In this document: positions 11,353 through 23,106 of the stretch, piece after piece | How positions within the stretch are numbered: the stretch's first letter is position 1 | How the letters are laid out: each line of letters starts with the position of its first letter | From: Zantedeschia hybrid cultivar | Taxonomy: Eukaryota; Streptophyta; Magnoliopsida; Alismatales; Araceae | NCBI GenBank assembly: GCA_030544215.1 | Contig: JARZZO010000006.1 | Coordinates: forward strand, 44,554,501-44,618,500 | Reading direction: 5' to 3' | DNA length: 64,000 nt | Notes under the pieces: generated by a model | What the model was told of the DNA's origin: nothing | The model's input: the letters and a program-made list of their open reading frames with translations, nothing else | Database searches by the model: none | Program-made: the position numbers and the translations under genes

Positions 11353-11841
11353 TCATTTGTAAGGAAATTTAAGGCACTGATGATTCGTAGAGGGAATCGC
11401 CTCGAGGGTTTTTATATAAGGACGACCCAAAATAGCATTCAAGGAAGGATCGATTTCCAAAATGTGAAATTCGACCTCGGCATGACATACTGGGCCTAAC
11501 TCTACTTTTAAATAGACCATTCCCAGAGGGGAACGGGTGGAATTATCATATGCTGTTACAGAGATAGGGCTAGGCAACCATTTTTCCTTGGGTACACCAC
11601 ACAATTCAAGGGTCTTCGGAGGTAGGACATTAATTGAAGCCCCCGTGTCGACCAGACATGCATCTACGACCTTCTTGTAGATATTGACTGTAATACTTTG
11701 AGCCATGCTCCTGGCTACTGGTGGTGCTAGTTCCGAGGCATGAAATGAGATAGAGGGTTGATCCTCCTGGGGAACTAGTAGTGTGGCGATCTTCTCTACC
11801 GGCACGTCTTCGTTGACCATTACTTTTTGAAGATACTCCAT
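11353..11841 (-). pseudogene. Aspartic protease of element A
   Basis: The retropepsin motif VDACLVDTGASINVLPPKTL sits at about 11630-11690, followed by the flap-region strand SPISVTAYDNSTRSPLG and the second conserved motif FHILEIDPSLNAILGRPYI. This enzyme matures the Gag-Pol polyprotein. The domain itself is open for 162 codons, and its active-site DTGA is intact. It is in the same frame as the N-terminal two thirds of gag; the proline-rich C-terminal part of gag lies in another frame, so two opposing frame changes flank it. Confidence 0.85.
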
Positions 11842-14538
11842 CAGAGCTTCCTGATGGGCCTTCGATCTCTAATTCAAGCACAAAGATTCGTGCTGGTATT
11901 CTGTCAAGATGTTTCAACATGTCATATTGAGTGCCTGGTGCACTCTCATCGTTATGCGCTTCCTCTGGTGACTGTGATGGGCCGTCTCTGACTGTTGATT
12001 GAGGAAAGACCTTATTGAAGATCCTCCCACTCCGGAGTGCATGTTCTTCAGTTGTGGAAAAGTCGGGTGATAACTTGAGCACCGTAGGGTTAGTGGATGG
12101 TGGAGATGGTGTGGAATGTTGGTATACGGGTGGTGGCGTGGGGTTAGTTGGTGGTGGCATGGTACGGATGAGAGGCCTAGATGGTTGGATGGTGGAAGGG
12201 TAATTGGTCGGTGCGGATGAAGTGGGGAATGGCATGTGGAGTAGAGGTTTAGATGGTTGTATGGTATTTGGGTAAGTAGTGGGGGTGGTAGGTGATGTAG
12301 GGAATGGTTTGTGGAGCAATGGTTTGGATGGCATGAGGGGTGCGTAATTAGCTTGCGGGGGGTTGTTTAATGGAGGCGTAGTGGCGTGGGGGATAATGGG
12401 TTTGAGGAAAGTGGGCGATGATGATGGGTTAGTGGGTTTAAGGAAAGTGGGCGGTGATGATGAGTTAGTGGGTGCGGTGAGTGATATGTGGGTGTTGGTA
12501 TAGGTGTGATGGTAACGGGTTGTGGTCTAGGTATATGGAGGGTGCGGCATGGTGGTTGTTCTACGGTGCTCGGAGTGTGGCCTGTTGAATAAATAGAGGA
12601 AGAATCCTCTATCTTCCACTGTTGCCCTCGGTTAGCCTCAGACTGGCTATTTGTCAAAATAGGGGTGACTTGATTCTGGTTCTGGTGCTCTAGGAGTGTG
12701 TTTTGTACTATACCCATGTTTGGAGGCGCCGCTGCCTGCGCCGACGCTCTTGGTTGTTGCTGTTGTTGTTGTTGTTGTTGTAGTCTTCTCGCCTTCAAGG
12801 CGGATATGTACTTCTTCATTTCTTCCGAGTCAATGCCTCCCTGCTCGTTGAGATCATGAATGTAATCTCGGAATTGGAAGCAGGTATCTATGGTGTGTCC
12901 AGGTTGTCGGTGGAAATAACAATACCTGGAAATGTCGGCATTTTGGGGCCAAACTGCTTTTTCTCTTGGCAAAACCAAGGCATTGGCTACCATTAAAGCA
13001 ATGAAGATATCTGATAAGAATTCTGGAAGGACTGGATATTCTGCCCTCTTCAGGCCTGGAGGTTTTCTCTGTTGGTTATAATTAGCAGGAGGAGGTATAT
13101 TGTGGTATGCCGGCAGTGCGCGCGGCTGGTACTGCTGTTGTTGTGGGGGCTGATACTGTAATTGCCGTTGTGGCTGCTATTGTGATTGCTGGTTCGGCTG
13201 CTGAGGCCGCTGGTACTGAGGCTGCTTATACTGTGGGTTCGGCTGCTGCTGTCTATAACCCTGCTGGTTTGGCTGCTGCGGCCGCTAGTACTGTGGTTGC
13301 TGATTCCTCACAAATTGGGGCTGGTTGTTGTTCATGCTACTAACCTGCTCATGGGAGAGCGTGCCCTCAGTGGTTGGACCTGTGCTAGGAGAATTTGGCA
13401 CGGCAGGCTTCCGAGGTAGAGGCCTGCTAGGTCGGTGAGGATCAAGGACACTAGAGAATGTAGCATCCTTGAAAGCATTCTGACAATAACGTGCTCTTTC
13501 ATAGAGCTTTGCCATGCTGGTCAAGTTGTTCAGGGCGAGGACTAACTTAAACTGAGGTGTGATATTAGAAATTAACATTTTTACTTGCTCTGACTCAGAC
13601 AGATGACCTTTCACTTTTTCTGCCATGCCCCTCCATCTATCAGCAAAATTGACGAATTCCTCGTCGGGCTTCATCTTTTCTACTATCAAATCAGTAATGG
13701 ACAGAGAGGGGGCAACTCTATCCTGGTATCGTTGAATAAACTTTCGTGACACGCTACCAAAGTCCTCTACTTCAACAGTATCTAAAGAAAAGAACCATTC
13801 GAGGGCTGGTCCCTCTAAGGATTTTCTGAACAAAAATGTTAACGACCTCTTGTCGTTTTGCCAGAAAGATGAGTTATACATAAACTCCTTCAAATGAGTG
13901 AAGGGGTTACTAGTACCATTGTATTTTCAGTATACTGGCATCTCAGAAGGTGGCAGATGAAATACAGGCAGACTTGGCAGGTTAATCTCAGGTGCAGCTT
14001 TAATTCCCATCATCTTCTGAAGGTTGTTGAACTGTTCATTCATACGCTCCATCTTTGCAAGCAGAGCTTGTGTCATTGGATCAACCTAGGGAGGAGGAGG
14101 AGGTGGAGGTACATGATAGGCCTGTTGCCTAGAGTATGTGGGGCATGGAGGACAATAGAGTTGAAGTCCGGCAGAGCTTCTGCCATGCCCGAGGGTATTT
14201 TGGTAAGTAGGCGTTGGCGGCCTGACCGGTTGCCTCGAGGAAGAAAGTTGTGGCCCAGCTGGCCGAAAAGTTGAAACATGGAGGCCTTCCATGGCCTGGT
14301 GCATGAAGGAAGTTTGATGAGGAGGTGGTTGAGGAATAACAGGGGGAGCTGCAGGATTTGGCTCGGCAGACTGCATGGGCGTCTTCCCCTTCAAGATGGA
14401 CTGGATAGCCTCAAACTTTCGAGGATCCAGACGGGAGGCAAGAACTCCCAAAGCGTTCACTAGATCCGAGGGATCGGAGGATGAGGGATCATTCGGGTTC
14501 ATGCCTCCCTCGAAAATAGGATTAGAAATTGCATGCAC
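11842..14538 (-). pseudogene. gag of element A
   Basis: The reading begins around 14538-14740. No ATG was found in the gag frame there, and a TAG lies near 14750. Capsid-like segments run 14538-13285, for example KEFMYNSSFWQNDKRSL and the helix-rich stretch after it. Stops at about 14083-14085 (TAG) and 13930 (TGA) interrupt it. Then come a Q/P/Y-rich stretch (13080-13330), a Cys/His motif CYFHRQPGHTIDTC, a polyglutamine tract (about 12751-12783) and tandem proline-rich repeats of PSKPLLHxPFPTS type (12160-12340). The proline-rich part is shifted by one frame. It would supply capsid and nucleocapsid. It is not functional here. Confidence 0.8.
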
Positions 14539-15758
14539 GTGCGGAGGAAGATCAGAATATTGATCATGAGCACAAGGAAGAGGGGTTTGGATGTTTCCCT
14601 CATATCGAACTGGACAAGAATGGGGATTATGGGGGGCATCAGCATCTCCCCCGTTTTCAAAGTGGTAATCAGACTCAAGAGGGGCATTTTGTGCATCTCC
14701 CTTGTAGTTGACTGGGCATCTAGAGCCATGCTCAAATCCCTACCTGATCGAAGTAGTATGATATTTGATTTTTTCAAAGATTTGCAGACAAGTTACACAG
14801 AGATTAAGCAATCAAGCGAATGTTTAACGTTATTTCAGGATTCCTTGTTGGGTTATTTGGATTCAATTAATCACAAATTCATTCAAGGGGTAGGATCTTA
14901 GTTTCAGTCCAATTTCCACCGTTATACTCTATGGCTTTCTCTCACAATGTTATGAAAATCTAACCAAGACTTCAATTGGTACAACCAGCCCGATGAACAA
15001 GGAGGAATACCTTGATTTTTGGGACTTATGGAGGTCTTTAACGCCAACCACTCTAGTCTGATCGAGGGACCGACCCAATCAGAGAGAGGTGAAGACGTCA
15101 AAAAAAGTGTTCCTAAGAGAAAAAGGGGGGTGTTAGCCCCAGTGCATATGACCTGTGGCCTGGATAACCTCTAATGCTTATTACGTAATGTGCAGTAGCA
15201 AACAGATCAAAAATTTGAGAACTAAAAAAAAACAAGAAACTGCCTGAATCGCGTCGCTGTTAGTCGACGCTATTCAAACATAATCTTATTTTTTCGCAGA
15301 AACTCAGGCAGAAAACATCAGAGATTTTTGCATGAAAGGCATCTGGTTTGGGTGACGCGTTATGAAACGCGTCACTGCTCTTGGACACTTTTCATGTCGC
15401 ATAATCAATATTTTAGGAGGATTTATGGATCGATTCCTCCTCAAACAAACAGGATGAAAGGAGTAAATAATTAGCTCATGGGAATCTTTTTATTTCAATT
15501 TTTAACAGGATGATTTATCATGTAAACAACAAAACATTCAATCAATCACACATGCTTCTTATCACAAAAACAACTCTTCAATCAATCAAACGGGGAGGGC
15601 AAGATCTTGCCGCAAGGATGTGCACGTGGTGCACGTTGGAATAACAACTAAACTAAAAACTCACCGATCAGTGAGGGCGTGTCGAGAGACACAGGTGGTG
15701 CACCGTGGGTACCCGATTGATAAAAGCAAGAACAAAGATTAAAAGATGGCGAGACCAA
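14539..15758 (-). other. Untranslated leader of element A
   Basis: This lies between the primer site and gag. A short segment (about 14539-14720) is open in the gag frame but has no ATG. The rest has no coding signal. Three 32-bp quasi-palindrome units sit at 15245-15276, 15333-15364 and 15363-15394. The leader may carry the RNA packaging signal, but nothing specific can be shown. Confidence 0.5.
15245..15394. repeat. 32-bp quasi-palindromes in the Tat leader
   Basis: Units lie at 15245-15276 (TGAATCGCGTCG... GACGCTATTCA) and at 15333-15364 and 15363-15394, which share two bases. They match the units in the unrelated Gypsy LTRs in length and arm sequence. Confidence 0.8.
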
Positions 15759-15776
15759 GTCCCACCGTGATCGCCA
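15759..15776 (-). other. Candidate primer binding site of element A
   Basis: On the minus strand TGGCGATCACGGTGGGAC begins just after the LTR end (CACA, about 15783-15786). Its position and TGG start fit a primer site. I cannot assign the tRNA. Confidence 0.5.
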
Positions 15777-16546
15777 AAAAGCTGTGAGTGCTCAAATTAG
15801 GTGTGATTATCATGAAAATTTATGTTGTTTATGTGACAAATAAACCTATTAAAAACTAAGTGAATGTAATCGCCAGAAACTTTTAACTAAAAAGTTCCAA
15901 AAGAAAAGATTGATCGCTTACCTGTTTTGGAATTGGGAGATGTTGAAGTTCTTGATTCCCCTCCTTCAGCCGGTTGAAGAAAGAGAGCCCTTTTGATTTT
16001 TTTTTGCTTTTGATGCTTATCAGACTTTGAGGATCATCCAGATTTCCTTTTCTTATTGATTCTCTCCTCTTGATCTCGTTTTGTACCTTGCAACCTTGCA
16101 AAAAGTGGAAAGAAAGAAAGAGGGAATAAGAAGAACTCAAATAGACGTAGTATCTATTCCAGTAGAAATTCTAATCATGCAACTAAACAAATGAACTCAC
16201 TTGTTTAATGGTCTTTTAAACCCCTTAAAATATGGATTGGAAAATAATGCTAGTGAGTGTGTGTTGCATGGAGTGATGTGATGAATGAGATTTTGAACTA
16301 ATATGATGATGAATAATTAAGAACTGAGTTGGATGGCCCCTGGAAAGCCTTGATCTTGAAAGTTCTTGAAAGGACGAAGAAACGATGAAGAAAGGATGTA
16401 GCTTGCTTTAAGACTCCTGGAAGTAGCAGCACTTTGATCCTTCAGCATTTGGACGTCGTCTTCTTCTTGGATCACTCAAAATTATCACTAATCTTTTAGG
16501 AATTATCACTAACCTTCACTAACTTTTCAATGACTAAGGGGTTATG

Positions 16547-16554
16547 TATTTATA
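16547..16554 (-). promoter_or_regulatory. Candidate TATA box in the A LTR
   Basis: TATAAATA on the minus strand sits mid-LTR in CCTATAAATACAT. The homologous LTR has TATAAATA at 50846-50853. This is a likely RNA polymerase II start signal for the element (inference). Confidence 0.5.
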
Positions 16555-16659
16555 GGCTTTTCATCCGTGGTTATTAATGGATTAACATGAAAGAATTTGA
16601 AGTTTATCCAGCTAACAAACAGATAAACACAGATTAATTCATCATTATCTGTAATTATC

Positions 16660-16858
16660 TAAAATGCGTCGCCCATGGGAGACGTCTTTTAGACTAATTA
16701 AGATAAGGATAAATATCCGGAAAAAGAGATAGAAATAGCTTAGGAGACCTAAATGGCGTCGTGCCTAGAAGACGTCTTTTAACTAACTAATCAATTAATT
16801 AAAATTCAAATTTAAATATCAAAATATGAATGGCGTCTACACATGTCTACGTCTTTTA
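16660..16858. repeat. 32-bp quasi-palindromes in the Tat LTR
   Basis: Units at 16660-16691, 16750-16781 and 16827-16858 are each exactly 32 bases. In the first, 13 of 16 half-site positions are complementary. The bases between them are AT-rich and unrelated to each other. Confidence 0.85.
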
Positions 16859-17065
16859 GATCTTTTTTCATATTTGATTAAAATTTGAGTTAAAACCAAT
16901 TTAATTAATTAACTTAAATTATGTCTGTCTGACTCGATACTATTTAGATAATTAATCCGGAAATATTAATAAAAATTAACTAATGATTAAATATCAGACC
17001 ATTCTGAGGCATTATTATATGATATGAAATTTACTTAAAATGATGTTAAAATTAGCGTGTCTACA

Positions 17066-18504
17066 TGAACATGTGCGATAGTGATCAGATTATGATGAGA
17101 TCATACTAATGAGACTGATCACTTAAACATACATATTCTTAATTGTTCATATTCGGAGGATATCTGAGGAGGACATTGGATATCTGGTTAGACTAGTACA
17201 TATTACTCCTGCTCATATGATGAGGGTGACTGATATCATAAATCACTTGTGTGGAGACACTAAGGCGAATATGTAGGTGCTCATTGGAAAATGAGTTCAC
17301 TGAACTAATCCAATTGAATCGTTGGATGGTACTGTACCTCACTGTCAACCAGCTTGATTCTATTGTCGCAGTTGCGTGGATGGCTCTCGGACCTGAGACA
17401 CCAAGGACACCTTGACGGTGGACTTCTATGCTTTGACCTTGGTTTATGAATCTCTAGCCACGGGATTCTAAACAGCCAAGGATCAGGTTCAGCGGAATAT
17501 CGTCAAAGGGAATTGAGTGTCAATAAGGAATCATTCACTCTCGGTACTTAGAGAGAGAATGCTCTAGGAAGGATGCACGAAAGTCCCTGGCCAGGGCGGA
17601 GGATAATATCGGGAAAGGAGTTTTTCGATATTCATCAACGGCATCCTATCCAAGTGAGTCGACCGGTTAGGGTTTGACAGCACGCCATACCCTGAGTTGA
17701 CTCGAGAGCATTGTACCAATGAAGGATTATATCCACGCGATAACTGTCACCAGAAAGGTTCCAAGAGTGGGTTACTTAACCCCGATACCTTCCGAGTTCA
17801 CGTCGTGTTGCTTGGCACCCAATGTTATCGGAGGCCTAGTTGAATTCGATGTGAGACATCAATTCGATTGATTAATTAATTAATAAAGAGTTATTAATTG
17901 ATTAATAAAGCCAGTAAGGAGTTACTAGGCTTATTGGGCTATTAACCGGACTGGTAATTGGGCCTAGAGGGTCACACGCAAATGATTCTCAAGGCGATGG
18001 ATAAATAAGTGGGTTTTATAGAAACCGGGGATTTTTATGAAAAACCGCGCGGTTAGTATAAAATGTAGCGAACGGGCCGAGCAGGCCAAGCTGCTGCTAA
18101 CCCTAGCCGCCCCTCCTCTGTTTTTCTCTCTCTCTGGTGCCCCAGAAGAATCGGGATCCCCGGATCTGCTCCGCCGCATCTCTGAATCCCGTTGGACAGG
18201 AAATCGTCCGCGCATCGTGGCGATCGTTGCGGCGAACGGCGGAGACTTCGTGGGCTGTGAAGAACGAGGAACGAGAGGATATTTGTCGCGAGGAGGATTG
18301 CCTGGACTCTGCTAGAGGCCGGGCGTTTGCGTGGCTTACGGTGTCACACCGACGGAATCGAACAGTTGCAGGTTCGAATCTGCACATGGTAAGATTCGAT
18401 AATCTGATTATCGTAATTTTAGTTTTTTCCAAAACGGGAACGGATCTATGTTTTATTTTTATTTCTGCTGCGTGAGAGGTCCAGAGAAACCCGAGAACCC
18501 AACA
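17066..18504 (+). repeat. 5' LTR of Copia B1 (first 120 bases missing)
   Basis: It begins at tgaacatgtgcgatagtg, which is position 24870 of the 3' LTR, and ends gagaacccaaca. Related LTR copies are 24750-26307, 32959-33955 (minus strand) and 54753-54796 plus 57121-58051. Confidence 0.88.
18057..18064 (+). promoter_or_regulatory. Candidate TATA box in the B1 5' LTR
   Basis: TATAAAAT followed by gtagcgaac, conserved at 25861-25868 in the 3' LTR. It is followed by a CT-rich stretch like a transcript leader. Confidence 0.45.
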
Positions 18505-18505
18505 G

Positions 18506-18523
18506 TGGTTTCAGAGCCAGGTT
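18506..18523 (+). other. Primer binding site of Copia B1 (initiator Met tRNA type)
   Basis: TGGTTTCAGAGCCAGGTT starts one base after the LTR end (ccaaca). One change separates its start from TGGTATCAGAGCC. Confidence 0.85.
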
Positions 18524-19439
18524 CCACTGTTTCTCGTCCCGTTTCGATCTCCGATTTAATTTTTCATGATATTATTCCATGCACTAGTTCGATTTTCTTG
18601 CTGGATCTATGTTCATGTGATGAACACTGATTATTAAAATAATTAGATTTTTTTTTTTAATGCAAAATCGGATTTATATTTGGGGATTTTTGGGGTTTCT
18701 TCATGTGATGAAGATCGGGGTTTTGCGGCTTCAATCGGGCCTTCCCATGCAATGGGTAGATGGTCGGAGGTCTGGGTAAGACCAGGGACCATCCCGGTCA
18801 TCACTGGAATTCCTTGGCGTCGCCGGAGTGAGCATTCCAGCGGTGTACGGTCTGCATATTCTTGCTCTTAGGGGTTGAAAAACCATGCAAAGAAGGGAGC
18901 AAAAGGCTTGAACTGCTGCAATAAAAGGGGCCGCTGGGTGCCCCACCGGCGCCTGGCAGGTCGCCGATGGTGGGGGCTTGGCCGGCGGGGCCGGGCGGCG
19001 CCAGTGGCCTGGCCGCCGGAGCCCAGCAACACCTTCCCGCCGCCACCTCCAACACATCTAGGGTTAGCATATGTGGGGTGTCGGGTTTGGGGTGGGGGAG
19101 GACTAGGGACCCGGTCCTGAGCCGGTCGGATCGGCCGAGCCGAGTCAGGGTCCTGGCCAGGTCAGGCCCGAGCCAGGTGGCCCCCTGGTCCGAGCCCTGG
19201 CTCGGGTAGGATCTGAGCCATTGGCTCAGCCAAGTGTCTGAGCCCATTCCTTTTATTTCCCTCCCCCATTTCCAAAATAATAAAACCCCTTTATATCCTT
19301 GTTTCTATTAAACCTTAGCCCATTAAAATTTTAATTGAGAATTGTATTTTAATTATAAAATTCAAAAATTATTTTGGAATATGAAATTATTATTTAATTC
19401 TTAATTTTAATTGGGCTATAATGATTATGAATCATTTAA

Positions 19440-19960
19440 TTAGCAAATGTTGTTAATAATTGGAATTGGTGATTAATTTAAATGTTAAATTAATAATTAA
19501 TTTTAATTGTCTAACTTAAGTGTTAAGTTAGTAATTATTAGTTAATTGGAATTAATTGTCAGTTTAAATGTTAAATTGATAATTAGTTTTAATTAACTAA
19601 TATAAAGGTTTAACTAGGAGTTATTAGTTATTAGTTTAAGTGTTAAACTAATAATTAATATTAATCTAATAATCTATGAGTTAGATTAATAGTTGATAAT
19701 TAATTTGTGTTAATTACTAGTTTAAGAGTTAAATTAGTTATTAACATTAATTAATTTATTAGTCTAAGAGTTAGATTAATAGTTAAAAACTAATTTAAAT
19801 TTATTATTAATTTAAGTGTTAAATTAATGATTAATTTTAATGGACTAATCTAAGAGTTAGATTAGTAACTAATTATTAATAGTCTAATTATTAGATTATT
19901 AATATGTTTTAATCTAATTGTTAGATTGATTTAATTATTAGAAGTGTTCTAATTTGCATG
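19440..19960. repeat. AT-rich diverged tandem repeat in the Copia leader
   Basis: Roughly ten or eleven imperfect units of about 35-50 bases. Each has an inverted core such as TTTAAGTGTTAAATTA or TCTAAGAGTTAGATTA followed by ATTAATTTTAATT. The unit arms are complementary, so RNA hairpins are possible. Confidence 0.65.
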
Positions 19961-20816
19961 GAATAATATGGAATTATTAATATGGAGTGTGTACATGTGA
20001 TGTGTGTTTTCATGCCTTTAAATTTGATTTAATTGCATGCTTAAGTTAATTAAAAAGTATTTTCGAAATTGAAAAGCCAATTTTGATTGGAACCCAGCTT
20101 TTTAAAAGCCAAAGTCATTTAATTTTGAAAACTCTTTTATTTTAGCCATGTGATGCGCTGAATCATGTGTGGTATGATTAAAACACACCGTGGTCATGGA
20201 TATGCACTTATATAATATTATTCATGTGATGAATGATGTGGTGTGTGTGGATCATGGCTGTATGGTTGAATGAATATTTATTAATTGTTAATAAATAGAG
20301 GTCAGTGCACCTCTCTCTCTCTCTCTCATACTCCGATGTACTTCTACCTCCCTCTCTCTTGTACTCGCCATAAGGCCTTCTTCAGTTTACATGTAAATTT
20401 AGATTTAAATGTAATTTGATCGAGGCAACTGAGAAAGGAGCGAGGACGATCCACAGCTGCAACCAGAAAGGCGAATCGATAGAGATCCTTTGCCTTTATA
20501 TTTGCAGGATTTTCTGATATAAATGTTATGTTAGATTGTGTGTGCGTTTGATTGTTGGCTCCAGTCAAACCCACTGTGCTATTCATGACCACACTTGACA
20601 TGTATGAGATGCATTGTTTTATTTTGATTATGAATCAAAGCAGGTATAATATTTATTAAATATATACAATATATATATACTATTACCTAGGAGAGACCAA
20701 GATAAAAGTTATCTAAATACCTTCATTTAAACTCTAAGCCGTAACGCGAGTAGTTAAGAACTTACCGCGTGGTCCACCATCGTTATAGTCATAGGATTTG
20801 AATCACTTTAGGTAGG

Positions 20817-21122
20817 TTTGTTGTGCTATCCACAAGGCTTGTTTAATTGGGAGGAGAAACTATGGCTATGGCATTAGATGCCTTTATGATCGGGGTAGAG
20901 GAACCAAGTAGCTTTGTTGTGCTATCCACAAGGGCTGCATGCAAATCTATGCTTGTCGCGTAACGATGGTTAGCTTAGACCAGAATTAGTGGTTTGTTGT
21001 GCTATCTACAAGGCCATTAAATCTCTGGGGACCGAAGCTATGATCGGATATTGCAAGGAGATGCAAGTCCCATGAGTTGGGTGCTCTTTGATTGTATTAC
21101 AGTTTGTTGTGCTATCCACAAG
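20817..21122 (+). repeat. Four copies of a 20-base hairpin motif in the Copia leader
   Basis: TTTGTTGTGCTATCCACAAG occurs at 20817-20836, 20913-20932, 20993-21012 (one change) and 21103-21122. Within it TTGTG and CACAA pair around the loop CTATC. Four related copies stand in the same place in Copia B2 (52052-52357). Confidence 0.85.
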
Positions 21123-21315
21123 GCTGTACTGCAAGTCATTGAGATTCTGATCCCCACTAGGAGACTGTAAGCATCTCCCGTTCTGTATAACTGAGGGTTA
21201 TATAGTTCGTCAAAAATTAGTGGGAGTTAAAACTTGAACAAAAGACCATGTCTTGTTTTATATTTAATAATTGAACATCTGCTTAAAAGATATTACATAT
21301 CTCCTATAGGGAATT

Positions 21316-22163
21316 ATGTCATTGAATAATCCACTCCGTGGCATACTTGATGACCTTTTGACTTACTTGATTTACTCGGATTGGTTTAGAAACCAAAAGA
21401 ATGTCTTCATATCTGAGCACATTGACTTTGTCCTTGGAGTTGATCATCCTGCTGAATCGGCATTAGATGTCCCTGAAGCAGAGATGATAGCTAACAATAA
21501 AAGATCGAAGGACAAATGCAAAAGAGTAGTAAAGGATGACTGCTTCTACTGTAAGCAGAATGGTCACTGGAAGATAAACTGCAAGGAGTTCCTTAATGGT
21601 AAAGCTCATGGAAAGGTGAAGCTGTCTGAAGCTTCATATATCTATATGATAGATATCAACTTGTCAGTTAGAGATTCTACATCTTGGGTATTAGATACCG
21701 GATGTGCTTCTCATATCTGTCATGATGCGTAGATGCTGACAAGTACGCGCAAGCTGAGATAAGGCGAGGTGGAATTGAGGCTAGGAAACGGCGCAAAAGT
21801 TGTGGCGATTGCTGTTGGGACAGCAGACCTCAGGTTTCCATTAGGAGACGGTTTACTATTAGAAGATTGTTATTATGTTCCTAACATAATAAAGAACATC
21901 ATATCAGTATCTTGTTTGGACAAGATAGGATATAGGTTGACTATTGAGAATAGAAGTTGTTCGATTTATTATGGTAATAAATCAATAGCTTTGGCATCTT
22001 TAGTCAATGGTCTATATCTCTTAGATGTTTCTTATTACAATCTTCAAATTGATAATGTTCTTAAGAAGAGCAAGAATTGTGTGAACCAAGCCTACATCTG
22101 GCATTGTAGACTTTGGCATATTGGTGAAGCAGGTTGCAAAGGTTGCATAAGCATGGTTATTTA
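21316..22163 (+). pseudogene. gag, protease and pre-integrase region of Copia B1
   Basis: ATG 21316 begins MSLNNPLRGILDDLLT. The zinc knuckle CFYCKQNGHWKINC lies near 21542-21583, and the protease motif VLDTGCASHIC near 21690-21720. The stretch between EAEMIANN and KRSKDKC lacks the segment that follows the same point in B2 (52720-52895), so gag appears to have lost its middle in frame. TAG at 21730 and a TAA near 21760 interrupt the frame. The pre-integrase part (CYYVPNIIKNIISVSCL..., with the H-H-type WHCRLWHI) runs in the same frame to about 22163. It is non-functional. Confidence 0.85.
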
Positions 22164-22960
22164 ACAGCATTCGATTATGAATCGTTTGCGACATGCGAAT
22201 CCTGTCTTATAGAAAAATTGGCAAAATCTCCGTTTACTAGAAATGGAGAATGTGCCAAGGACATTTTGGAACTAATACATTCGAATGTATGTGGTCCAAT
22301 GTCCACCCAAGCCAAAGGTGTCTTTTCATACTTCATCACGTTCACCGACGACTTCTCAAGATTCGGCTATGTGTACTTAATGAAGTACAAGTCGGAAGCA
22401 TTTGAGAAGTTCAAGGAGTTCAAGAATGAGGTAGAGAAGCAGTTAGGAAAGAGTATTAAAGCTCTTCGATCAGATCGATTTGGAGAATACTTGAGTACTA
22501 ATTTCACACAATTCTTAAAGGATAATGGTATCGTATCTCAGCTAACCCCTCCATATACACCATAGATGAATGGTGTATCAGAAAGGAGGAATCGCACCTT
22601 GTTGGATATGGTGCGATCCATGATGAGTTTTTAGGGATTACTAGTGTCCCTCTGGGGGTATGCTCTATAGTCAGTAGCATACCTATTGAACAGAGTACCC
22701 AGCAAGTCTGTGGCCTCTACTCCATATGAGATATGGAAATGTATGAAACAAGAACTTAAACATGTTAAAGTCTGGAGTTGTCCTGCTCATGTAAAGAGGT
22801 ATGATCCAGACAAGCTGGAATCATGAACTGATAAATGCAGGTTTGTGGGATATCCAAAGGAAACCTTTGGATACTATTTTTTACTGTCCTGGTGAACAAA
22901 AGGTGTTTGTCGCCAGGAAAGCTGTCTTTATGGAAGAGGAAGACCTTCTCTAGGAGGACA
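22134..22960 (+). pseudogene. Integrase of Copia B1
   Basis: A frame one step from gag carries CESCLIEKLAKSPF, then the catalytic core: first aspartate in FTDDFSRFGYVYL, second in LRSDRFGEYLSTNF (usual RSDxGGEY). The glutamate region NGVSERRNRTLLDM follows immediately after a TAG (about 22563; probably CAG originally). Downstream the C-terminal portion (RVPSKSVASTPYEIW) is recognisable, with stops near 22634 and 22669 and after 22820. Integrase would join the cDNA to the chromosome. The frame change near 22134-22165 and the stops make it inactive. Confidence 0.85.
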
Positions 22961-23106
22961 GTGGGAGTAAAATAGTACTGGAAGAGGTTCCAGATCACCA
23001 AACAACTGCATTATCATCAGATGAGATATCAGTTCCTGAATCTGTTCAGGTACACACACATGAGCCTCTTAGATCTGGTAGATTACCTAGACTACCCTAA
23101 CGATAT

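Larger units (their letters stand above)
1..17065 (-). mobile_element. Element A: Tat-type Ty3/Gypsy retrotransposon, left part off window, interrupted by element C
   Basis: On the minus strand the order is 5' LTR (15783-17065), leader, gag, protease, G-patch, linker, reverse transcriptase, RNase H, then (beyond the inserted element C) a second RNase H at 1-476. The 3' end and 3' LTR are off the window. A canonical RNase H plus an additional archaeal-like RNase H is the known mark of the Tat lineage (Ogre/Retand relatives). All domains are present, but scattered stops and frameshifts make it non-coding. Its outer boundary at 17065 sits inside the LTR of Copia B1, so A inserted there. The expected right TSD copy is tgaac (17066-17070). 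Confidence 0.85.
15783..17065 (-). repeat. 5' LTR of element A (Tat type)
   Basis: It starts (minus strand) TGTAGACACGCTAATTTT at 17065 and ends near CACTCACA at 15783. A homologous LTR in the opposite orientation lies at 43262-43770 plus 50770-51551. The start, the stretch GGTTTAAAAGAC...TTTAGTTGCATG and the end TTTGAGxACTxACA all align. Length is about 1283 bases here and 1296 there. Confidence 0.85.
18524..21315 (+). other. Long untranslated leader of Copia B1
   Basis: About 2.8 kb between primer site and gag ATG has no credible coding frame. It contains a GC-rich part (about 18900-19220), a very AT-rich repeat part (19440-19960) and a run of hairpin motifs (20817-21122). The last kilobase is conserved in Copia B2 (51552-52551), so it belongs to the family and is not a chance insertion. 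Confidence 0.7.

Noticed and set aside
13107..13419. Plus-strand A/V- and L/R-rich open frames opposite element A gag
   Set aside because: They mirror the Q-rich gag repeat on the other strand.
18340..18400. A tRNA gene in the Copia LTR
   Set aside because: Only the T-arm-like stretch is present. No acceptor stem or A box at the right distance was found.
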